Under the pieces are notes generated by a model. That model made no database searches. It was not told where the DNA came from and was given only the letters and a program-made list of their open reading frames with translations. Positions 1 to 4,626 of a stretch of 5,444 nucleotides of DNA are shown here, piece by piece (the stretch's first letter is position 1; each line of letters begins with the position of its first letter). The position numbers were made by a program, and so were the translations under genes. The DNA is from JBCBZH01 sp039815415 (GTDB lineage Bacteria > Bacteroidota > Rhodothermia > Rhodothermales > Rubricoccaceae), in the NCBI GenBank assembly GCA_039815415.1, contig JBCBZH010000286.1, positions 1 to 5,444 of the forward strand. The letters are read 5' to 3'.

Positions 1-36
1 AGCGCGGAGAGCGCGGAGAGCGCGGAGAGCGAAAGC
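1..36. repeat. 9-bp tandem array, left flank of the four-helix-bundle gene
   Basis: Three perfect head-to-tail copies of AGCGCGGAG occupy 1-27, followed by a decayed fourth unit (AGCGAAAGC, 28-36). The array starts at the window edge, so it may continue to the left. It ends 3 bp from the stop codon of the four-helix-bundle gene (TGA, read at 42-40). Written in another phase the unit is GAGCGCGGA, which differs by one base from the reverse complement of the unit on the other side of the gene (GAGCACGGA). The two arrays are therefore inverted relative to each other. The pattern is directly visible; its function is unknown. Confidence 0.85.
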
Positions 37-39
37 TGC

Positions 40-420
40 TCAGCCGGTTCCTGTCCGCAAGCGGTCGCGCGTCGAGATCATGCGAAGCAATCCCGCGTTG
101 ATCTTTCGGTAGCGGATTGCCAGCTCGGAGGCAGCCTCCGTATCGAGGTAGCCACAGCGCTCCGCGAAGCGCAGCCAGGTCAACGTCTCCTCGGATTCAG
201 CGTGTGCATCCGAGAGCTTGCTGGCGAAATGAATTGGGTATCTCCGCTTCGCCCACGCCTCAGACACATTCGCACAGACAGCCCGCGATGAGCGGCGGAC
301 CTGATCCGTCAGCGCGTACCGCTCGTCCCTGGGCCACGCTTTCGAACACTCGAACAGCTCCATCGCTCCTGAGAACGCCTCCGTGTAAACGTGAAGATCG
401 GTGACCTGCTGAACGTTCAT
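40..420 (-). CDS. four-helix-bundle protein (23S rRNA intervening-sequence / S23 family)
   Basis: This encodes a 126-residue protein of the small four-helix-bundle family named for ORFs found in 23S rRNA intervening sequences; the diversity-generating-retroelement accessory protein Avd is a relative. The family's biochemical role is poorly known, and nucleic-acid binding is suspected for relatives. Visible hallmarks are the block at residues 29-56 (WPRDERYALTDQVRR, then an N-V-S-E version of the usual N-I-A-E) and a second helical pair near 64-92 with the F-x3-L-x2-A-x3-S-x-E-x3-L spacing. The length is typical. There is no signal peptide or membrane segment. The ATG at 420-418 is preferred; a GTG directly before it (423-421) is an alternative, and GGAA lies 4 nt upstream of the ATG. 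The gene lies in a 37-bp-spaced tandem with radC on the same strand, bracketed by 9-bp arrays. It is not inside an rRNA gene, and no reverse transcriptase is visible, so it appears to be an orphan copy. The family call is firm; the function is unknown. Confidence 0.88.
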   Translation of the reverse strand: MNVQQVTDLHVYTEAFSGAMELFECSKAWPRDERYALTDQVRRSSRAVCANVSEAWAKRRYPIHFASKLSDAHAESEETLTWLRFAERCGYLDTEAASELAIRYRKINAGLLRMISTRDRLRTGTG

Positions 421-425
421 CACGT

Positions 426-452
426 TCCGTGCTCTCGATGCTCTCCGTGCTC
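426..452. repeat. 9-bp tandem array, right flank of the four-helix-bundle gene
   Basis: Three head-to-tail units of TCCGTGCTC lie at 426-434, 435-443 (TCGATGCTC, two changes) and 444-452. They fill most of the 37-bp gap between the radC stop and the start of the four-helix-bundle gene. On the minus strand the unit reads GAGCACGGA, so the array is the inverted counterpart of the one at 1-27. Its GGAG/GGAA purine cores fall upstream of the ATG at 420 and could also serve for ribosome loading; that part is inference. Confidence 0.8.
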
Positions 453-460
453 CCTACAGC

Positions 461-1240
461 TCATCCCATCAGCCCGCGCTCAGCCAGCGACGTAAACCCA
501 CGCCCCGCCAGAATCAGGTGATCGTGCACGGGAATGCCCAGCACCTTGCCCGCCTCCACGAGCTGGCGTGTGATGGCGATGTCTTCCCGACTCGGCTCCA
601 GGTTGCCCGACGGATGGTTGTGCAGGCAAATGATGGATGCCGCACTCTCGAGGATGGCGCGCTCGAACACCTGTCGAGGCTCCACGATGGACGCCGCCAG
701 CCCGCCGGTGGTCAGTGTGTACTCCGCGGTGACGATGTTCGCCGTGTTGAGGTGAAGCACGACGAACACCTCGCGGGGTAGGTCTCGGAGGCGCGGACCG
801 TACGCCGCTGCCACATCCGCGGGTGACCTCACCTGAACGCGATCCTCGGGCGGGGCTGCCTCCACTCGGCGCCCGATCTCGAACACAGCGGCAAGTTGGG
901 CGGCTTTCGCAGGCCCCACCCCCTTTGCGGCCTTCGACACCTGCACGGCATCCCGCCGTGCCAGCTTCGCCAGCGACCCGTACGCCTGCAGGAGCGCCTG
1001 CCCCAGTTCGACTGCCGACACGCTGCGTCCGCCCACGCGCGTCCCGCTGCCGAACACCAGCCCGATCAGCTCGGCATCGCTCAGGCTCGCAGCGCCTTTC
1101 GCCAGCAGCTTCTCTCTCGGGCGGTCTTCCTCAGGCCGGTCTTTGATCGGGACGTAGTCGTACTGGACCTCCGGTTCGACCGTCTCGGGTTCAGCGATGC
1201 CCGGACGAAAGGGTGAACGGGAGCGGAGCGCGGCGTGCAT
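461..1240 (-). CDS. radC: RadC family JAMM/MPN+ domain protein
   Basis: This is a 259-residue RadC (UPF0758) protein. The N-terminal family block is present at about residues 31-60 (KDRPEEDRPREKLLAKGA, then LSDAELIG). A helix-hairpin-helix-like GVGPAKAAQL sits at 107-116. The C-terminal JAMM metalloprotease-like domain covers about 138-259. Its metal-site pattern is complete: E157, then H207-N-H209-P-S-G, S217 and D220. The protein is cytosolic. It was historically linked to DNA repair, but genetic evidence has questioned this and the reaction is unsettled. The first about 30 residues are a variable lead-in; no other ATG lies before the conserved core, and the V codons at 30 and 25 are GTC, so the ATG at 1240-1238 is kept despite the lack of a Shine-Dalgarno sequence. 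The gene follows rho on the same strand across a 124-bp spacer containing a likely terminator, so it may be transcribed separately. The family assignment is very secure. Confidence 0.95.
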   Translation of the reverse strand: MHAALRSRSPFRPGIAEPETVEPEVQYDYVPIKDRPEEDRPREKLLAKGAASLSDAELIGLVFGSGTRVGGRSVSAVELGQALLQAYGSLAKLARRDAVQVSKAAKGVGPAKAAQLAAVFEIGRRVEAAPPEDRVQVRSPADVAAAYGPRLRDLPREVFVVLHLNTANIVTAEYTLTTGGLAASIVEPRQVFERAILESAASIICLHNHPSGNLEPSREDIAITRQLVEAGKVLGIPVHDHLILAGRGFTSLAERGLMG

Positions 1241-1242
1241 AG

Positions 1243-1262
1243 GGGAAGGGTGATTTCTTCCC
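1243..1262 (-). promoter_or_regulatory. small hairpin directly upstream of the radC start codon
   Basis: In the radC mRNA, GGGAAG (1248-1243 region complement) and CTTCCC can form a perfect 6-bp stem around an 8-nt loop, ending 2 nt before the AUG. On the plus strand the arms are GGGAAG at 1243-1248 and CTTCCC at 1257-1262. The only purine-rich, Shine-Dalgarno-like stretch upstream of radC (GGGAAG on the mRNA) would be held in this stem. The inverted repeat is seen; a regulatory effect is only a possibility. Confidence 0.35.
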
Positions 1263-1282
1263 TAGACCCGCCAGCTCGAGAG

Positions 1283-1312
1283 ATCTAACCGTCTCGCTAA
1301 AACACATGTCGG
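1283..1312 (-). promoter_or_regulatory. radC: weak promoter candidate for radC
   Basis: On the minus strand a CCGACA box (1312-1307) and a TTAGAT box (1288-1283) are separated by 18 nt. They match the housekeeping -35 and -10 consensus at four and three of six positions. The candidate starts within the terminator stem, and would give radC its own transcript after rho. The match is poor and chance is a fair explanation. Confidence 0.18.
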
Positions 1313-1337
1313 GGCGCATCCTGCGATACGCCCCGAC
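1299..1337 (-). terminator. probable intrinsic terminator of rho
   Basis: Downstream of the rho stop on the minus strand, GTCGGGGCG (1337-1329) and CGCCCCGAC (1316-1308) form a perfect 9-bp, GC-rich stem around a 12-nt loop. ATGTG and then four T residues (1302-1299) follow. The stem is strong; the T tract is short and starts 5 nt after the stem, so efficiency is uncertain. Its position 27 nt past the rho stop and before radC fits 3'-end formation. Confidence 0.6.
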
Positions 1338-1364
1338 CCAACGAATCCTCCGTCGAGCTGGCGG

Positions 1365-2903
1365 CTAGGCCGACTCCGGAATGAGCGCGTTGAGCAGTTC
1401 CTCATTGCTCTCGGAAAGCTGGATCTGCTTCGCAAGCGCCTGCATGGCTTCTACGGGATGACGGCTGTTGAGCGCCCGAAGCAGCATGTGGCGCTGCCGC
1501 AGAAGCGTCTCGTCGACCAGCCGATCCTCATTCCGCGTGCCAGACTTGCGGATGTTGATCGCCGGATACATGCGCTGCTCGGCCATCTCGCGGTCGAGCA
1601 CAACCTCGGAGTTACCGGTTCCCTTGAACTCCTCGAAGATCACCTCGTCCATGCGCGAGCCCGTCTCGATGAGCGCTGTCGCAATGATGGTCAGCGAGCC
1701 GCCGTCCTCAATGTTGCGAGCCGAGCCGAAGATCTTGCGCGGGATCAGAAGCGCACGCGCGTCTAGGCCGCCCGACATCGTCCGGCCCGAGTTGCCACCA
1801 AACAGATTGAAGGTGCGCCCGAGGCGTGTCAGCGAGTCGAGCAGGATGACCACATCGTGGCCCTGCTCCACAAGGCGGCGACCGTACTCGAAGGCGAGCG
1901 TCGCGACGCGGACGTGGTTGTCTTCGCCGAAGTCGTTCGAGCTGGCGAAGACAGTCGCTTCGGTATTGCGGCGGAAGTCCGTCACCTCCTCCGGGCGCTC
2001 GTCGATCAGCAGAACGATGATCTTGACGTTCGGGTGGTTCTGCTCGAGCCCGGCGGCGATGCCCTTCAGGAGCACCGTCTTGCCCGCTCGCGGCGGCGCC
2101 ACGATGAGTGCACGCTGGCCCTTGCCGAGAGGCGCCACCATATCGATGACGCGCATCGATACGTCGTTGCGGTCGGTCACCAGCTGGAGCTTCTCCTCGG
2201 GGTAGATCACCAGCCCGTCGTCGAACTCCTGGGTCTCGGCCCAGGCCTCAGGCTCACCGCCCATCACTTCGTGGACCTCGGTGACTTGCCAGGCGCCCTT
2301 GCGGCCGGGCTTGATAATGCCTTTGAGACGGATGCCGTCGCGCAGCTTGTACTTCTGGATCAGCGGCGGCGGCATGAAGGGATCGTTGTCGCCCTTCTGG
2401 AGCGATGTCTTGAAGCCACGGATGAACCCAAACTTCTTGTCCCCGATCAGCTCGAGGATGCCATCGAACTCTTCCCCAGGATGGCCGCCACCTTGGGCGC
2501 TGTCTCCACCGCCCTTCTTGCGCTTCTTCCGCCGACGATTCCGCCCGCCGGAGCTTTCCTCATCCGAAGGCGCGTCTTCGCTGGCCTCAACGTTCGGGTC
2601 ATCACTCGAGGCCACCGGCTCGTCTTCCACCTTGCGGCGGGTGCGGCGGCGCCTCTTGGGAGTGGCTTCCTCCTTGACCTCTGGTGTCGTCTCGTCGTCG
2701 GACGCCTTGGCCTTCGAGCGAGTAGCCCGCTTGGGCTTCTTCTCGGAGTCTCCGTTGGATGTGGATCCACTCGTGAGGTCTACCACCCCAGAGCTGAGGT
2801 CGATGGTGTGGGTGCGCGAGCGGCGCTTCTTGGTCTTGGGAGTTGTGTCCCCAGACTCCGTCGATTCGCCGGACTCATCCGGGCGAAGCGTGTCTTCGGC
2901 CAT
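1365..2903 (-). CDS. rho: transcription termination factor Rho with a long disordered N-terminal tail
   Basis: This encodes the hexameric RNA helicase that pulls nascent transcripts from RNA polymerase using ATP. The protein is 512 residues from the ATG at 2903-2901, against about 419 in E. coli. Residues 1-142 are low complexity, with basic clusters at about 22-32, 55-66, 81-91 and 121-130 separated by acidic Ser/Thr-rich stretches. The cold-shock-like primary RNA-binding domain spans about 145-215 (FDGILELIGDKKFGFIRG). The ATPase domain follows: Walker A APPRAGKT 269-276, LLIDERPEEVTDF 298-310, Walker B VVILLDSLTR 351-360, SGGLDARAL 377-385, and the conserved block GGSLTIIATAL to EEFKGTG at 401-430. 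SGTR at 454-457 is intact. The usual N-terminal helical Rho_N domain is not recognisable. The frame stays open 66 codons further upstream, but that stretch shows no Rho similarity, so MAEDTLRP is the chosen start. A pyrimidine-rich tract, not a Shine-Dalgarno sequence, precedes it. Identity is certain; the exact start is likely. Confidence 0.97.
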   Translation of the reverse strand: MAEDTLRPDESGESTESGDTTPKTKKRRSRTHTIDLSSGVVDLTSGSTSNGDSEKKPKRATRSKAKASDDETTPEVKEEATPKRRRRTRRKVEDEPVASSDDPNVEASEDAPSDEESSGGRNRRRKKRKKGGGDSAQGGGHPGEEFDGILELIGDKKFGFIRGFKTSLQKGDNDPFMPPPLIQKYKLRDGIRLKGIIKPGRKGAWQVTEVHEVMGGEPEAWAETQEFDDGLVIYPEEKLQLVTDRNDVSMRVIDMVAPLGKGQRALIVAPPRAGKTVLLKGIAAGLEQNHPNVKIIVLLIDERPEEVTDFRRNTEATVFASSNDFGEDNHVRVATLAFEYGRRLVEQGHDVVILLDSLTRLGRTFNLFGGNSGRTMSGGLDARALLIPRKIFGSARNIEDGGSLTIIATALIETGSRMDEVIFEEFKGTGNSEVVLDREMAEQRMYPAINIRKSGTRNEDRLVDETLLRQRHMLLRALNSRHPVEAMQALAKQIQLSESNEELLNALIPESA

Positions 2904-3326
2904 GAAAGAAATGGCTGTGCGATACAAGGTGGCAACGAATGCTGCCACGGTCGGATGCCGCGCGGAGCGGCCTGTGGATGCGGTGCGCGAAACCGCGCGA
3001 GTCAGTGATGAGCGATCCCCCAACCAGTGCGTCGTGGAGTGACACCCTACGGGGTAGATCTTCAGGAGCCGCAGCACAGAGTGCGTAGCGTCCTGCAACA
3101 AACGGGCCGGCGTCCAGCGTAGCGCCTCGCTCCGCTGCGACGACGAAAACCGGGAGACCCTGAATGCCTCGCCAGGCGTCGTTCCATGTTCGCGGCGAAA
3201 CGTTCTTGTCTATCAGACGATGCCGAAGATAGATGGTTTCATGGGATGCGACAAGCGCGTCCCCTCTCCCCTGCTACGTTCCGCGCAGTCTTCGCTCAGT
3301 TCCTCCCTCCCAGCTCGTCCCTCTTG
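2904..3326. other. 423-bp divergent intergenic region between rho and rnhB
   Basis: This spacer must carry the promoters of both rho (minus) and rnhB (plus), but neither shows a convincing consensus. Both neighbouring frames remain open into it: 66 codons ahead of the rho ATG, and 47 ahead of the rnhB ATG from an ATG at 3186. Those translations look like nothing known, so they are treated as non-coding. Small GC-rich inverted repeats occur, for example GCGGT 2980-2984 with ACCGC 2992-2996, and the overlapping alternative GCGCG 2985-2989 with CGCGC 2994-2998. A long untranslated leader for rho is possible, as rho genes are often autoregulated through their leaders. I see no RNA gene. Confidence 0.5.
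3209..3233. promoter_or_regulatory. inverted repeat upstream of rnhB, possible operator
   Basis: TCTATC at 3209-3214 and GATAGA at 3228-3233 form a perfect 6-bp inverted repeat around 13 bp, about 94 bp before the rnhB start. It lies in the most AT-rich part of the spacer, where promoter elements would be expected. A TTGTCT at 3206-3211 is a rough -35 match, with no good -10 at the correct distance. A 6-bp repeat can arise by chance, so this is a weak candidate. Confidence 0.2.
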
Positions 3327-3920
3327 ATGCCGGACTTCTCTCTCGAACAGCAGTTGTGGCAGACAGGCCACACCATGATTGCAGGCGTCGATGAAGCCGG
3401 GCGAGGGTGTCTGGCCGGGCCGGTCGTTGCAGCGGCCGTCGTGCTGCCACCTGACGCACGCCTGCCGGGCCTAGACGATTCCAAGAAGCTCTCCCCCTCG
3501 GCCCGCGAAGACCTCGTGCCCGAAATCGAACGCATCGCGCTGGCGGTCGGGATCGGCCAATGCTCTCCAGCAGAGATCGACCGGCTCAATGTCCTCTGGG
3601 CGGCTCTGGAGGCCATGCGCCGCGCGCTGCACCAGCTCGCGCTCGCTCCAGAGTATGCGCTGGTGGATGGAAACACCGCCATCCCGGAAGCGCCCTGCCC
3701 GCAACGCCCCGTCGTCAAAGGGGATGCGCAGAGCCTGTCTATTGCCGCCGCATCCGTGCTCGCGAAAGTCACCCGTGACCGAATCATGGTCGAGCTAGAC
3801 GCGGAGTTTCCGGTCTACGGGTGGGCTGGGCACAAGGGCTATCCCACGAAATCGCACTATGCGGCGCTGGCCGAGCACGGGCCGAGCGTCCATCACCGGC
3901 GTTCATTCCGGCTCGCCTGA
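3327..3920 (+). CDS. rnhB: ribonuclease HII
   Basis: This is a 197-residue RNase HII, which cuts the RNA strand at single ribonucleotides embedded in DNA and starts ribonucleotide excision repair. The four metal-binding acidic residues are present: D22 and E23 in VDEAGRG, D114 in LVDGN, and D133 in KGDAQS. The GRG at 25-27 and the tyrosine in HKGYPTKSH (169-177) are the elements known to read the ribo-deoxyribo junction. The C-terminal HHRRSF (189-194) is typical. The loop GRGCLAGPV carries Cys where many proteobacterial enzymes have Pro, a Bacteroidota-like variant. The ATG at 3327 gives the usual family length and N-terminus (LEQQLWQTGHTMIAGVDEAG). Upstream in-frame ATGs at 3186 and 3246 would add an unrelated tail and are less likely. 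No Shine-Dalgarno sequence is visible. The gene is divergent from rho and convergent with aroK. Confidence 0.95.
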   Translation: MPDFSLEQQLWQTGHTMIAGVDEAGRGCLAGPVVAAAVVLPPDARLPGLDDSKKLSPSAREDLVPEIERIALAVGIGQCSPAEIDRLNVLWAALEAMRRALHQLALAPEYALVDGNTAIPEAPCPQRPVVKGDAQSLSIAAASVLAKVTRDRIMVELDAEFPVYGWAGHKGYPTKSHYAALAEHGPSVHHRRSFRLA

Positions 3921-4077
3921 CGCCAGCTCGAGGCTGCCAAGCGATGGCATGGAGTGCCGAACGAGCCCCTCGAGCTGACGAACGGCTTGCAGAGAACAGC
4001 CGATGTGGATCCCGACTCGCCAGCACGAGGCTACCGCTGAGCTGGTTCGTTCGAGTTGGCGTTGATCGAGCCGGCGA
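3921..4077. repeat. convergent spacer with clustered inverted copies of a CGCCAGCTCGA-like motif
   Basis: This 157-bp gap between the rnhB and aroK stops holds at least five copies of a roughly 11-13 bp motif in both orientations. CGCCAGCTCGAGG at 3921-3933 directly follows the rnhB stop and pairs with CCTCGAGCTGACG at 3968-3980 (12 of 13). CGCCAGCACGAGG follows at 4018-4030. TCGAGTTGGCG lies at 4051-4061 and TCGAGCCGGCG at 4066-4076, the latter starting one base after the aroK stop on the minus strand. The last two form a degenerate 15-nt tandem (4047-4061 and 4062-4076, 11 of 15 identical). CGGCT 3983-3987 with AGCCG 3998-4002 is another small stem. No T-rich tract follows any stem, so these are not classic intrinsic terminators; a bidirectional 3'-end structure is plausible. 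Confidence 0.5.
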
Positions 4078-4626
4078 CTAGGTCGGGCGCGACCATCCTC
4101 GCAGCCCTTCCACGATGCGCTGCGCCACAATGGCTGCCACTGCGTCGGCATCGACGGTCAGGTCGGCCTGAGCATAGAACGGCTCTCGCGCCTCCATCAG
4201 CGCCGCGACCCGATCCCTCAGGGCTCTCCCCCACAGCGGGCGCCCATCGGGCCCCGCTAGCACCGGCCGGCCAGCCGCATCTCCGAGGCGATCCAGAATG
4301 GTGTCTATCGACGCCTGGAGCCAGACCACAGGCCCGGCCATCCGGGCCGTCCGCAGCGCTGCAGGGGTGACGAGCGCCCCTCCTCCGGTTGCGACCACCA
4401 TCCGAAGCGACCGGGTGGTCTCATCCAGAGCTTCAGCCTCGGCAGCCCGGAACGCAGTCTCCCCCCCTTCTGCAAAAATCAACGGGATCGGACGCCCCGC
4501 CTTCGCTTCGATGAGCCAGTCGAGATCGACGAAGCGGTGGCCCAGGGCATCGGCAAGGAGAGGCCCTACCGTGCTCTTGCCGCTCGCCATGAACCCTGTC
4601 AGGTAGACGCGAGGCGGAGCGGTCAC
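4078..4626 (-). CDS. aroK: shikimate kinase
   Basis: This cytosolic enzyme phosphorylates shikimate with ATP to shikimate 3-phosphate in the chorismate (aromatic amino acid) pathway. The 182-residue protein has Walker A GFMASGKST (11-19), the D-x-D pair in FVDLD (D34 for Mg, D36 for shikimate), shikimate-binding arginine in FRAAE (R60), the GGG loop (81-83), a lid arginine in GRPVL (R120), and REPFY (147-151). The length is typical. The start chosen is GTG at 4626-4624, which overlaps the stop of the upstream exchanger gene as GTGA, a standard translational-coupling arrangement. Two further in-frame GTG codons (4641-4639 and 4638-4636) would overlap by more and add MVGRA-like residues not needed for the fold. 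It is the second gene of an exchanger-aroK pair, with the promoter outside the window. Confidence 0.94.
   Translation of the reverse strand: MTAPPRVYLTGFMASGKSTVGPLLADALGHRFVDLDWLIEAKAGRPIPLIFAEGGETAFRAAEAEALDETTRSLRMVVATGGGALVTPAALRTARMAGPVVWLQASIDTILDRLGDAAGRPVLAGPDGRPLWGRALRDRVAALMEAREPFYAQADLTVDADAVAAIVAQRIVEGLRGWSRPT

Larger units (their letters stand above)
1268..1364. repeat. perfect 12-bp inverted repeat enclosing the rho terminator hairpin
   Basis: CCGCCAGCTCGA at 1268-1279 is the exact reverse complement of TCGAGCTGGCGG at 1353-1364. The second arm directly abuts the rho stop codon (TAG, read at 1367-1365). CCTA at 1261-1264 and TAGG at 1366-1369 can extend the pairing past a small bulge. 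The arms enclose the 9-bp terminator stem, so the 124-bp spacer can fold as a nested stem or cruciform. Related motifs recur in the 3921-4077 spacer. However, CGCCAGCTC is also common inside genes here because GAGCTGGCG encodes Glu-Leu-Ala, so the motif itself is not rare. The symmetric pairing is the notable part. Confidence 0.6.

Noticed and set aside
40..420. Diversity-generating retroelement, because the Avd accessory protein is a four-helix-bundle relative
   Set aside because: No reverse transcriptase, template repeat or variable repeat pair is present in the window. The flanking repeats are 9-bp units, not the long adenine-variable repeats of such elements.
40..420. 23S rRNA intervening sequence
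   Set aside because: The family is named for that setting, but no rRNA sequence lies on either side; the neighbour is radC.
1..452. CRISPR array
   Set aside because: The repeats are contiguous 9-bp units without spacers, and no cas gene is visible.
1857..3008. 383-codon open frame on the plus strand opposite rho, with another of 253 codons nearby
   Set aside because: These are antisense shadows typical of GC-rich codon use. The translations are low-complexity mirrors of the charged Rho tail and ATPase domain, with no recognisable family, while the minus-strand frame carries all Rho motifs.
2904..3101. 66-residue N-terminal extension of Rho from the open frame start at 3101
   Set aside because: The extension does not resemble Rho_N or the charged tail, and MAEDTLRP is a natural start for the acidic/basic tail.
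3186..3326. Longer RNase HII starting at the ATG at 3186
   Set aside because: It would add 47 residues with no family similarity. The ATG at 3327 gives the standard N-terminus and length.
3921..4077. Attachment site or transposon end in the rnhB-aroK spacer
   Set aside because: There is no transposase, integrase, target duplication or foreign composition nearby, and the short motifs also occur within genes.
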